Part shown: positions 39,834-48,204 of the stretch, one piece after another
Layout: each line of letters opens with the position of its first letter
Numbering within the stretch: position 1 is the first letter of the stretch
NCBI GenBank assembly: GCA_964343705.1
Contig: CAYFJX010000009.1
Coordinates: forward strand, 7,297 to 71,296
DNA length: 64,000 bases
Source: JAUSFM01 sp964343705
GTDB taxonomy: Archaea; Nanobdellota; Nanobdellia; Woesearchaeales; UBA12501
Reading direction: 5' to 3'
Translations under genes and position numbers: made by a program
The notes under the pieces: model-generated
What the model was told of the DNA's origin: nothing
Database searches by the model: none
Seen by the model: the letters and a program-made list of their open reading frames with translations, nothing else

Positions 39834-42434
39834 ATGGCAGACCGAGAACGATTCCCATTTAAAGAAGTGAAAAGTGTTTCATTTGGACTACTTTCACCTA
39901 AAATGATCAAGAAAATGGCGTCAGCAAAAATTGTTACGCCTGAATTGTATGATAAAGAAGGGTATCCTGTAGACGGTGGCCTTATGGACATTCGTCTGGG
40001 TGTTATTGACCCAGGTCTTAAATGTAAAACGTGCGGTTCTAAACTAAAAGAATGTATTGGCCACTTTGGTTACATTGAGATGGCACGTCCAATTATCCAC
40101 ATCAAGTTTGTTCCACTAACATTGAACTTACTACGGTGTACATGCCGTGAGTGTGGGAAGATTCTTATTCCTAAAAATAAAGTTGACAAGTATACTGAAG
40201 ATCTTGCCGAAGCTGAACAAGAAGGCGGTTTGGAAGCTCGACGAAAACGTATCAAAGCAATTATTTCCAGCCTTAAAACAATCAGTAAATGTCCACACTG
40301 TAAAGCAAAACAATTCAAAGTAAGCTTAGAAAAACCTTACACTTTTATTGAAAACGAGAAAAGAATATCTCCTATTGAAATTAGAACTCGCCTTGAAAAA
40401 ATTAGTGACGAGGATGTTAAACTGTTCGGGATCAACTCAGAAGTAACACGGCCTGAGTGGGTTATTCTTACAGTGATGGCAATCCCGCCCGTAACTATCA
40501 GGCCTTCTATCACACTTGAAAGTGGTGAGCGAAGTGAAGATGATTTAACTCACAAACTAGGAGATATTGTACGGATTAACCAACGATTATTCGAGAATAT
40601 TAACGCGGGTGCACCTGAGATTATTATTGAGGATCTTTGGGACTTATTACAATATCACATTACTACATTCTTTGATAACAGCGTGGCACAATTACCTCCT
40701 GCACGACACCGTTCAGGACAACCACTAAAAACTGTTACTGAAAGAATCACAAGCAAGGAAGGACGTATTAGGCACAACCTTGCGGGTAAGAGAACAAACT
40801 TTTCTTCACGAACAGTAATCTCTCCAGATCCTATGATTGATCTTAACGAAGTTGGTATTCCAAAAATTGTAGCAATGAAACTGAGTGTTCCAGAACGAGT
40901 AACTGAATGGAACATGGAATATGTAAAAAAATTCCTTGAACGAGGTCCAAAACAATATCCTGGTTCAAACTATATTATTCGGCCAGATGGCAAGAGAAAA
41001 AAGATCACTGATGAAACTAAAGAGCAGCTACTTGAAGAACTTCAACCAGGGTATCTTGTTGAACGACACCTCATGGATGGGGATGTAGCTGTATTCAATC
41101 GTCAACCGAGTCTTCACCGAATGTCTATGATGGCACACCGTGTTAAGGTACTGCCTCACAAAACATTCCGTATGAATCCTGCAGTTTGTCACCCATACAA
41201 CGCAGATTTCGACGGTGATGAGATGAATCTTCACATTCCTCAAACAGAAGAAGCACGATCAGAAACTGAAATGCTTATGATGGTTGAAACACAAATGATT
41301 AGTCCCCGATACGGTCTGAGTGTTATTGGAGGAATCCAAGATGTTATCTCAGGATCATTTGTTCTTACTCAAGATCATATTGTCATGAAACGAAGCGAAG
41401 CAATTGACATGCTTTCAGCAACAGGACTTACTGACTTTTCACAATTACCTAACAAAGATGAAATAACAGGAAAAGAAGTTTTCAGTTGTTTACTTCCTCC
41501 TGATTTCTCATTTAGTGGGTACTCAAAAACAAACAAGAAACGAGACGAATACGACGTTATTATCAAAAAAGGAAAGTTGGTTAAGGGAGTTATGGACTCT
41601 GCAAACCTAGGACATGGTTCAGGTCTTATGCTTAGAAACCTACACAAGCTCTACGGTGACAAATTTACAGTTGATATGCTTGGTAAAATGTGTAAACTAG
41701 GCGTTGCTTCTCTTTCCAAATTTGGATTCTCAACAGCTATCTCTGACATGGATCTTCCAAGAGTCGCGCTTGAACGTATTGCTGCGCTTAAAGCACAAGC
41801 AGAAGAAGAGTCAGACATGCTTATTAAAAAATATTACAATAAAGAAATTGAAGCCTTCCCAGGTAAGACATTGCTTGAAACACTCGAGCTTAGAGTCTTG
41901 GAAGTATTAAACAACGCTCGTAACAAAATTGGAAACTTAGTTACAGAGTACGCAAATGAAAAAACAGGTACTATTGCAATGGCAAAAAGTGGTGCTCGTG
42001 GAACACCCATTAACATGGCTCAGATTGGGGCATGTGTTGGACAACAAGCTCTACGTGGTGGCCGAATCAGTAAAGGTTTCACAGACAGGACCCTTTCATG
42101 TTTCAAAAAAGATGACCTTATGCCTGCAGCACGAGGCTTTATCAAAAATGGATTCAAAGTAGGGCTTAAGCCTCATGAATTCTTTTTCGCAGCAATGACA
42201 GGTCGAGACAGTCTGATGGATACTGCTCTTCGTACACCAAAATCTGGTTACTTGTATCGACGTCTTGCAAACGCTATGCAAGACTTGCGAGTAGATTATG
42301 ATCACACTGTTCGAGATGCATCAGGAACCATTATTCAATTTGAATATGGTGAAGATGGAATTGATATTTCAAAAAGTGAAGGCGGTAAGATAAACGTACA
42401 GCGCATCATTGGCTCTGTATGTGGAGATGAATAG
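39834..42434 (+). CDS. rpoA1: RNA polymerase subunit Rpo1 N-terminal part (A')
   Basis: Largest-subunit N-terminal part, 866 residues. The active-site motif NADFDGDEMNLHIPQ holds the three Mg-binding Asp. Zinc-binding Cys pairs occur near residue 65 (CKTCGSKLKEC) and later (CRECG, CPHC). The bridge helix and trigger loop region lies near the C-terminus (FTDRTLSCFKKDDLMPAARG). A-subunit splitting into A' and A'' is normal in archaea. Starts 6 nt after rpoB'. Confidence 0.97.
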   Translation: MADRERFPFKEVKSVSFGLLSPKMIKKMASAKIVTPELYDKEGYPVDGGLMDIRLGVIDPGLKCKTCGSKLKECIGHFGYIEMARPIIHIKFVPLTLNLLRCTCRECGKILIPKNKVDKYTEDLAEAEQEGGLEARRKRIKAIISSLKTISKCPHCKAKQFKVSLEKPYTFIENEKRISPIEIRTRLEKISDEDVKLFGINSEVTRPEWVILTVMAIPPVTIRPSITLESGERSEDDLTHKLGDIVRINQRLFENINAGAPEIIIEDLWDLLQYHITTFFDNSVAQLPPARHRSGQPLKTVTERITSKEGRIRHNLAGKRTNFSSRTVISPDPMIDLNEVGIPKIVAMKLSVPERVTEWNMEYVKKFLERGPKQYPGSNYIIRPDGKRKKITDETKEQLLEELQPGYLVERHLMDGDVAVFNRQPSLHRMSMMAHRVKVLPHKTFRMNPAVCHPYNADFDGDEMNLHIPQTEEARSETEMLMMVETQMISPRYGLSVIGGIQDVISGSFVLTQDHIVMKRSEAIDMLSATGLTDFSQLPNKDEITGKEVFSCLLPPDFSFSGYSKTNKKRDEYDVIIKKGKLVKGVMDSANLGHGSGLMLRNLHKLYGDKFTVDMLGKMCKLGVASLSKFGFSTAISDMDLPRVALERIAALKAQAEEESDMLIKKYYNKEIEAFPGKTLLETLELRVLEVLNNARNKIGNLVTEYANEKTGTIAMAKSGARGTPINMAQIGACVGQQALRGGRISKGFTDRTLSCFKKDDLMPAARGFIKNGFKVGLKPHEFFFAAMTGRDSLMDTALRTPKSGYLYRRLANAMQDLRVDYDHTVRDASGTIIQFEYGEDGIDISKSEGGKINVQRIIGSVCGDE

Positions 42435-42435
42435 A

Positions 42436-43578
42436 ATGGCTGACATGGTACAAGAAGTAGCAAAAGACTATGAAGGAAAGCTTAACAAGCAGATCATTGC
42501 AGATATTCAGAAACATCTCCCTGAAAAAGTGACTAAAGCCCAGCTTAAACAAATATTTGAGAAGGTTGTGCAAGAATATGAAGATATTCGAGTTGAACCA
42601 GGTGAAAGCGTAGGTGTTATCAGCGCAGAATCCATTGGAGAACCTGGGACACAGATGACCCTTAACACATTCCACTTTGCAGGTGTTGCAGAGATGAACG
42701 TTACCACAGGTCTTCCACGTATTATTGAAATTCTTGACGGACGTAAAACATTGAGCACTCCTATGATGGAAATTTACCTAAAAAAACCGTATAGTGAAGG
42801 AAAAGACATTAAGCGAATTGCACTTATTATCAAAGAAACAAAAGTTGGTGAAGTTGTATCTGAGTTCATTATTAACATGATGGAATTCACTATTGAAATT
42901 CGACCTGAAGAAGCAAAACTCAAAGAAATTGGCATGACCAAGGCAGGTTTTATCAAAGCACTTGAAAAAGTAGTTAAGCTTTCAGTAAAAGAACGAGAAG
43001 GTGCTATTTTTGTTAAAGCAAGTGCAAAAGAATCAGGCCTCAACGAACTATACAAACTAAAAGAAAAAATTAAAGCAGCATACCTTCAAGGAATCAAAGG
43101 AGTAAAACAAGTATTGCCTGTTAAACGTGGTGAAGAATTTATCATTGTAACATCAGGTACTAACCTTGCAAAAATCCTCTCACTTGACTTTGTTGATCCT
43201 ACACGAACAACTTCCAATGATCTGTATGAAACTGCAGCAGTGCTTGGTATTGAAGCTGCTCGACAATCAGCAATCAACGAAATATTCAAAGTTATTGACA
43301 GTCAAGGACTTAATATTGATCAACGACACATCATGCTTGTCGCAGATATGATGATGTCCTCTGGTAGAGTTAAAGGTATCACACGGTATGGTATTGTTAG
43401 TGAGAAATCATCTGTACTTGCCCGTGCGTCCTTTGAGACACCAATCAAACACATCATCGAAGCTTCACTCATTGGCGAAGAAGACAAACTGACATCAGTT
43501 GTTGAAAATGTAATGCTTAATCAACCCGTTCCTATAGGAACAGGATTACCTGATTTAGTTATAGAAGTAAAAAAGTGA
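42436..43578 (+). CDS. rpoA2: RNA polymerase subunit Rpo1 C-terminal part (A'')
   Basis: 380 residues, with VGVISAESIGEPGTQMTLNT, then the jaw region and the DPTRTTSNDLYETAAVLGIE segment. I take ATG 42436, behind GGAGAT; ATG 42427 in the same frame overlaps the A' end. It completes the RNAP catalytic core with A', B' and B''. Confidence 0.96.
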   Translation: MADMVQEVAKDYEGKLNKQIIADIQKHLPEKVTKAQLKQIFEKVVQEYEDIRVEPGESVGVISAESIGEPGTQMTLNTFHFAGVAEMNVTTGLPRIIEILDGRKTLSTPMMEIYLKKPYSEGKDIKRIALIIKETKVGEVVSEFIINMMEFTIEIRPEEAKLKEIGMTKAGFIKALEKVVKLSVKEREGAIFVKASAKESGLNELYKLKEKIKAAYLQGIKGVKQVLPVKRGEEFIIVTSGTNLAKILSLDFVDPTRTTSNDLYETAAVLGIEAARQSAINEIFKVIDSQGLNIDQRHIMLVADMMMSSGRVKGITRYGIVSEKSSVLARASFETPIKHIIEASLIGEEDKLTSVVENVMLNQPVPIGTGLPDLVIEVKK

Positions 43579-43582
43579 TCAT

Positions 43583-43852
43583 ATGGCAGCAGAAGACTTT
43601 AAAAAACTAGTAAAAGACGGAAAAGTGTTTATTGGAACACAACAAACACTAAAACACCTTCAGCGAGGAGAAGTAGCAAAAGTTTTTCTCAGCTCAAACT
43701 GTCCAGCATCAGTACGTGAGGATATCCAAACGTACACGCAAAGTGGGGAAGTTACAGTTGAAGAAACAGGGGTTCCAAATGAAGAACTTGGTGTACTCTG
43801 TAAAAAACAATTTGCAATTTCTGTTCTTGGTGTCAAGAAAGCAAAAAAATAG
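43583..43852 (+). CDS. rpl30e: 50S ribosomal protein L30e
   Basis: An 89-residue protein of the L7Ae/L30e fold (KVFIGTQQTLKHLQRGEVAKV, VFLSSNCP, LGVLCKKQFAISVLGV). It follows the RNAP genes, as in most archaea. Starts 4 nt after rpoA''. Confidence 0.93.
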   Translation: MAAEDFKKLVKDGKVFIGTQQTLKHLQRGEVAKVFLSSNCPASVREDIQTYTQSGEVTVEETGVPNEELGVLCKKQFAISVLGVKKAKK

Positions 43853-43861
43853 AGAGCATGT

Positions 43862-44284
43862 ATGGTAAAAATAAAATATGATATTTCTTTGATGAAGTAC
43901 ATGTCCTTATTTGAACAGGTAACCCGTGCACAGGTTAAGGACTGCTTTGTCGACGCACATTTAAGCTTGTTGACTTTTGTTGTTCAGCCTGGTCAGATAG
44001 GCAAGGCAGTTGGTAAAAAAGGCAGCAATGTTCGTCTTATTGAAAACAAGCTGAAGCGTAAGATTCGTGTGGTGGAGTTTCACCCTGATAAAATCGGATT
44101 TATTAAAAACATGATCATGCCTTTGCGTGTAGATGAGGCTCGTGAAGAGGATGGTGTTATTTTTCTTGAAAGCAAAGATGTAAAGACCAAAAGTTTGCTT
44201 ATTGGCCGTAGTGCTCAGAATTTGAGAAATCTCGAAGAAAATGTGCGACGTTATTTTGACGTTGAAGAGATTAAAGTTGTTTAG
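43862..44284 (+). CDS. nusA: NusA-like transcription factor (two KH domains)
   Basis: 140 residues with two KH domains: QPGQIGKAVGKKGSNVRLIE gives the GxxG motif of KH1, and the second KH carries RSAQNLRNLE. Archaeal NusA lacks the N-terminal RNAP-binding and S1 domains of bacterial NusA. Last gene of the RNAP operon; S12, which normally follows, is displaced to 46488 by an insertion. Confidence 0.93.
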   Translation: MVKIKYDISLMKYMSLFEQVTRAQVKDCFVDAHLSLLTFVVQPGQIGKAVGKKGSNVRLIENKLKRKIRVVEFHPDKIGFIKNMIMPLRVDEAREEDGVIFLESKDVKTKSLLIGRSAQNLRNLEENVRRYFDVEEIKVV

Positions 44285-44688
44285 GTGTGGTATTTTACTA
44301 TATGATCTTTGTAGTCTTGTCTGAATGATCTTAGCTCTTTTTCAACATTTTCCATTCTTATTTCTAAGCGTCCAAATTCTTTACCTCGTGTTCGTACTTT
44401 ATCGTATGCACTAAATGCAAGACCAATAAATGCAGCCAAACCTCCCAAGTAAGGTATTAGTTTAACAATAATGGGGGTGTTAATAAAACCTATTTCTTTT
44501 AATATGAGCCAGACAAATAATGAAAAACCTGATATGATTGCTGTAAAAAACCAAAAATCTGCAGATGGTCCTTTTTCAAGTATCCATTCCATAAGTTTGT
44601 CGGAGTATCTTGATCTTTGACGAAGCTTTTCAATTTCTGTGTCTGTTATTGTTTTTTCATAGGACATACTGGTGGCCTCTTTTTTCAT
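44281..44688 (-). CDS. Membrane protein with C-terminal coiled coil, 135 aa
   Basis: Two hydrophobic segments (about residues 47-66 and 76-95) and an amphipathic C-terminus (EFGRLEIRMENVEKELRSFR). No family recognised. TTTATAAG (minus strand CTTATAAA, 44711-44718) lies 26 nt from the ATG at 44688, a leaderless promoter. Its stop overlaps the convergent nusA stop by 4 nt. First of three genes separating nusA from S12. Layout resembles the 14013-14429 membrane protein (two helices, then a coiled coil). Confidence 0.6.
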   Translation of the reverse strand: MKKEATSMSYEKTITDTEIEKLRQRSRYSDKLMEWILEKGPSADFWFFTAIISGFSLFVWLILKEIGFINTPIIVKLIPYLGGLAAFIGLAFSAYDKVRTRGKEFGRLEIRMENVEKELRSFRQDYKDHIVKYHT

Positions 44689-44772
44689 ACACTCTTTATT
44701 GTTTTTGTCCTTTATAAGTTTTACGACGACAAATCCGGAATATTTTCGGAGCTCACTGGAGAAGTGTGATGG

Positions 44773-45525
44773 TTAGAAGTCTCCAAGTCGTTTCTGATCC
44801 TTTCTAAATCGTTCTTGATACCGTGGTGGCTCTACAGAAACAAAACTGAAATCATGATCTTCAAGCATTGCCTTGGCATTGTCAGAGATCTTTGGCGCTG
44901 CAAGAATGCCCCTAACCTTATTTATTCCTTTTGACATTTTGAGTTTTTCAACATACCGTTTTAATTGGTCAACTGCATTAAAGTCTGCCTTGTATCGTTT
45001 ACACTCAATCACCACAAGATTACCATCTGGATCATGGCATAGAACGTCAATAAAGCCGTACTTGGTTTGTTCTTCCCGGCTAACGAGTTTTAAACCTTGT
45101 TCTACCATGCTTGGTTTTGCAGCAATCATATCAGACATGTCTTTTTCATTTCCAGTCAACTCAATTTTTTGTCCGTCTTTCATCTTGCTGCTTTGTACAA
45201 AGTGGATTTTGTTAATGGCAATGTCGATAAATTCCTTGAGTGGAATGTTTCTGCTTTTGAGCAGTACTTTTTCATCCTCAACAATAATCCTATGAGTGGA
45301 TTGGTCTTTCATGTAATTGATGGGGTTGGAACCATGTGGTTGATGCACAAGCAAGGTGCGATCACCTTTGATCATAATCACACGATCACCCATGGCAAGG
45401 GTTGTTTCTGCTCGTCCAGAATACGTGATCTCACAATTTGCTCCAAAAACAAGAGTTTCAGCATTATCAATTGCTTTGTTTATCTTTTCAATGTTTGTTA
45501 GAAACTGCTTGTTAGGTTTTGCCAC
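44773..45525 (-). CDS. nucS: Endonuclease NucS (EndoMS)
   Basis: Mismatch-specific endonuclease of archaea and actinobacteria. The C-terminal restriction-like domain has GFIDVLCHDPDGNLVVIECK (Asp and ExK catalytic residues) and the N-terminal dimerisation domain precedes it. It makes double-strand cuts at mismatches. I take GTG 45525 (MAKPNK) as start, with an AAATATAAAATAC box at 45554-45566; TTG 45552 lies too close to that box. Confidence 0.9.
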   Translation of the reverse strand: MAKPNKQFLTNIEKINKAIDNAETLVFGANCEITYSGRAETTLAMGDRVIMIKGDRTLLVHQPHGSNPINYMKDQSTHRIIVEDEKVLLKSRNIPLKEFIDIAINKIHFVQSSKMKDGQKIELTGNEKDMSDMIAAKPSMVEQGLKLVSREEQTKYGFIDVLCHDPDGNLVVIECKRYKADFNAVDQLKRYVEKLKMSKGINKVRGILAAPKISDNAKAMLEDHDFSFVSVEPPRYQERFRKDQKRLGDF

Positions 45526-45566
45526 GCTATCACCACAGTGATGGGTGTACAAGTATTTTATATTTT

Positions 45567-46397
45567 TTATGCATATGCAGGAGCAGTACCATTTGTCGCT
45601 GCAGGAGGTAATTTGTCTAGTTTGGCAGTAAGTTCATCTCGCTCTTTCCTATAATCATCTCTCGCGTTCGTATACTGATCGATTTGCCCAAGGATGGTAT
45701 TAAACTTTGTCAATGTTTTACGCAGGTTACTTACAGCTTCCTGATATTTAAACCGGGCAAACAGTTTCCTAATACCTTTGCCAGGATGTTCAATCTCAGT
45801 ACTGAGAACTCTTTCTTTCATAGCCAGTGTTTGATCATATATATCAGTAAGGTCGGTTGATAGCGAACCACCACTTTCCGCGTACAAGTCAGTGTGATCT
45901 TCTTGGTCATGGACCATGGCCCTGCACTTTTGGATATACCCTACATTCATTCCTACAAAACCTGCCACTAAACCCCAAGAAGCCATCAGTGCCCCAACTG
46001 CTATTTTCATTGAAGTTGGTACGGTATCTGGGCTTAGGGCGATTGCTGCACCTCCAACTGCCACTGCTGCTGTTATTGCATAGGCTGCTACGCCATTATC
46101 AACGCGTTTATGGCCTTTCACATCATACACTCCTCCAGGCCCAAAATAGGTTTTTTCAAATGTGCTGAAAAGTGCCTGGTATGCATCTATCTCTTCTTGG
46201 GAAAGAACCTTCTCTGTTTTTACATGCCCCCATTCCCATGGCTCAGGTAGTTCGAAATTAAGCATCTTTGGCAGTGATTCGGCAAACGCATTTTCTGCTG
46301 ATTGTATTGAGCACGTCAAGTCTTGTCGCTGCTGTTGTAATGCTCGTTCGTCCTGTTTTTCTTGTTCAGAATCAATAATGTCCTTGAGTGTCGCCAT
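45567..46397 (-). CDS. Hypothetical membrane protein with coiled coils, 276 aa
   Basis: N-terminal helical segment (residues 1-55), two adjacent hydrophobic helices (about 104-125 and 130-155, Ala/Gly/Val-rich), and a long helical C-terminus with heptads to residue 265. No signal peptide and no family recognised. The third gene of the nusA-S12 insertion. Confidence 0.55.
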   Translation of the reverse strand: MATLKDIIDSEQEKQDERALQQQRQDLTCSIQSAENAFAESLPKMLNFELPEPWEWGHVKTEKVLSQEEIDAYQALFSTFEKTYFGPGGVYDVKGHKRVDNGVAAYAITAAVAVGGAAIALSPDTVPTSMKIAVGALMASWGLVAGFVGMNVGYIQKCRAMVHDQEDHTDLYAESGGSLSTDLTDIYDQTLAMKERVLSTEIEHPGKGIRKLFARFKYQEAVSNLRKTLTKFNTILGQIDQYTNARDDYRKERDELTAKLDKLPPAATNGTAPAYA

Positions 46398-46455
46398 GTT
46401 TATATGGGTGAGAGAATGCTTTATTTAAAGATTATCATACTCAACATGCCACAAG

Positions 46456-46465
46456 CTTTATAAAC
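46456..46465 (+). promoter_or_regulatory. TATA box of rpsL (S12)
   Basis: CTTTATAAAC, centred 27 nt before ATG 46488. It shows that S12 now has its own promoter, consistent with its separation from the RNAP operon. Confidence 0.6.
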
Positions 46466-46487
46466 CCCCTGCTTTTCCATGTCTCAT

Positions 46488-46925
46488 ATGGCTAAGAAAT
46501 CCAAAGGTCTTAATGCTGGAAAAAAGCTTAAGAAAAAGCGAAATAAACACCAGTGGCTTAGTAAATGGCACAAGCGTAGTGTGCTTGGTCTTAAAGAAAA
46601 GTCAGACCCACTAGGTGGTGCTGCACAAGCCAAAGGTATCATTCTTGCTAAAGTACAGCTTGAAGCAAAGCAACCAAACTCAGCAATGAGAAAGTGTGTG
46701 CGTGTTCAACTTATCAAAAATGGTAAGCAAGTAACAGCGTTCGCACCTGGCGATGGTGCAATCAAGCTTATGGATGAACACGATGAAGTTGTTATTGAAT
46801 GTATTGGCGGTAAGATGGGCCGATCTAAAGGAGACATTCCTGGTGTTCGTTGGAAAGTTCTAAAAGTAAATGATCAAAGTCTTGACGCTCTACTTCGTGG
46901 AAAGATTGAGAAAGCAAGGAAGTAA
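46488..46925 (+). CDS. rpsL: 30S ribosomal protein S12
   Basis: 145 residues with the universal KQPNSAMRKCVRVQLIKNGK motif and the decoding-centre loop. ATG 46488 fits the TATA box at 46456-46465; ATG 46479 in frame is possible. In most archaea S12 follows nusA directly, whereas here three genes on the opposite strand intervene. S7 and EF-2, which often follow, are not present. Confidence 0.95.
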   Translation: MAKKSKGLNAGKKLKKKRNKHQWLSKWHKRSVLGLKEKSDPLGGAAQAKGIILAKVQLEAKQPNSAMRKCVRVQLIKNGKQVTAFAPGDGAIKLMDEHDEVVIECIGGKMGRSKGDIPGVRWKVLKVNDQSLDALLRGKIEKARK

Positions 46926-46927
46926 GT

Positions 46928-47287
46928 TTACAGATTTATTCCCAGAATTGCGATTCTTGCCATTTCTTCACGTTCTCTAAAAAACTTGCTAGTCCGCGCT
47001 TTTATTGCTGCGTCTTCTTCTGCTCTTCTTGCTTGGGTTGCAGCAATACCATACGGTGTTCTGTCCCTGGTTCTAAACAAATCAGCGTTAAGGCTTTCTA
47101 TTTCGTTTTGTCTTCGTGGATCATAGTCTGGATACAAGTCATATTGGGGGAGGCGTAGTGTTCTATTTCCTAACACATCTGGTCTTGAAGAAAATTCATC
47201 AGCTGCTGACCACATGTCTCTTACACTCACTTGACCGTACATGTACAATTCATTTTCATCATCCGAATTTGGGAAAAATAATGGCAT
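46928..47287 (-). CDS. Hypothetical protein, 119 aa
   Basis: No family recognised. Charged, Arg/Glu-rich. Its RTRDRTPYGIAATQARRAEE segment resembles RRSSGNTPGPLGGRSFEDER of the neighbour at 47762-48109, so the two may be distant paralogs. It starts 9 nt after the TrmB stop with a GAGATGAT site, so it belongs to the same operon. Convergent with S12 with a 2-nt gap. Confidence 0.5.
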   Translation of the reverse strand: MPLFFPNSDDENELYMYGQVSVRDMWSAADEFSSRPDVLGNRTLRLPQYDLYPDYDPRRQNEIESLNADLFRTRDRTPYGIAATQARRAEEDAAIKARTSKFFREREEMARIAILGINL

Positions 47288-47296
47288 AGTATCATC

Positions 47297-47632
47297 TCAT
47301 GCAGGGCTCATGGCCTCTCCAATTTCTTCTGTCTCATTCATCTGATCAATGATCATCTGCACTTCTCCTTCTTTTTCTCGAAGCCAATTCAGAAGGCTGG
47401 TTGGCTCTGCTGCCTGAAACAGTTTTGTTCCTTCAGTAGGGATGCAGGTTACTAGACCTTTTTGTTTGAGACGTTCAAGTGCGTCGTACACATTTGGTCG
47501 GTAGACTTTGCACACTTTTGCTATTTTTCCAACTGAGGTACAACCTAGCTGAACTAGTGTGGCGTATACTTTTGCCTCGTTCTTACTCAGCCCGAGTTGC
47601 TCGAGTGTCTCATGTACCTGGGGTGTTGTCAT
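47297..47632 (-). CDS. TrmB-family transcription regulator, HTH only
   Basis: 111 residues matching the TrmB winged helix: LEQLGLSKNEAKVYATLVQL, then VGKIAKVCKVYRPNVYDALE and LKQKGLVTC. The sugar-binding C-terminal domain of larger TrmB proteins is missing, replaced by a short helix. Part of a minus-strand run of four small genes (48109 to 46928), most with short spacing. A full-length relative at 63133-63892 is frameshifted. Confidence 0.8.
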   Translation of the reverse strand: MTTPQVHETLEQLGLSKNEAKVYATLVQLGCTSVGKIAKVCKVYRPNVYDALERLKQKGLVTCIPTEGTKLFQAAEPTSLLNWLREKEGEVQMIIDQMNETEEIGEAMSPA

Positions 47633-47637
47633 TGTAC

Positions 47638-47913
47638 TCAGCGTTGTATTCTGTACTTGCGCTTTCCTCTCAGTGCACGATTGAGCGCTTGTAGTTCTTG
47701 CATAAATGCTTCTGTGATGTTGTCATCTTGTTGCATGGTGCGCACCTCATTTGGTAGGGGATTAATATTCCCAGTATCGTGGCTTGTCTCTTCGTCCGCA
47801 ACAGTAATCAATCCAATCTTGCTCATATGCTCTTGATGCAGCTCTTTCATCTTCAAAGCTTCTTCCGCCGAGAGGTCCTGGTGTGTTGCCTGAACTTCTG
47901 CGTGACTTATCAA
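47638..47913 (-). CDS. Hypothetical protein, 91 aa, overlapping the upstream ORF
   Basis: Acidic, helical, ending in a basic LNRALRGKRKYRIQR tail. The stop lies 5 nt before the TrmB ATG, which supports coupling and reality. Its start lies inside the other frame of the ORF at 47762-48109 (152-nt overlap), unusual for an archaeal operon. Either two genes overlap or one gene is frameshifted near 47900. Confidence 0.4.
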   Translation of the reverse strand: MISHAEVQATHQDLSAEEALKMKELHQEHMSKIGLITVADEETSHDTGNINPLPNEVRTMQQDDNITEAFMQELQALNRALRGKRKYRIQR

Positions 47914-48109
47914 GAAGACTTGCTCGGTGGCTTTCTTCTAGATTCATTTCATCGTGTATTACTGGTGTGTATCTTCGTTCTCCACTATCTCTTGGTGTTA
48001 TGCCTGCACTAAGCGGGTCAGACCGTAAGTGTATTCTTCGTCCGGGTCGTAGATTGCTTTCATTTAGTAATTGACTTAATCCATTGGGCATAATTTTTCC
48101 TGAACTCAT
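47762..48109 (-). CDS. Hypothetical protein, 115 aa
   Basis: ATG 48109 follows GGGTGGAGATGAAACA. Arg/Ser/Glu-rich, polar, probably disordered. It resembles the protein at 46928-47287 in its middle part. TTTATATATTA at 48156-48166 (minus strand) is the promoter box, shared back-to-back with the rightward Lrp gene. Its 3' third overlaps the frame at 47638-47913. Confidence 0.45.
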   Translation of the reverse strand: MSSGKIMPNGLSQLLNESNLRPGRRIHLRSDPLSAGITPRDSGERRYTPVIHDEMNLEESHRASLLDKSRRSSGNTPGPLGGRSFEDERAASRAYEQDWIDYCCGRRDKPRYWEY

Positions 48110-48204
48110 TGTTTCATCTCCACCCCCTTTGGTGTAATCACTATCAAGGGGTACGTAATATATAAAAGCTTCTATTGATTTATTGTAAAAAAGAGTTGTT
48201 TTTT

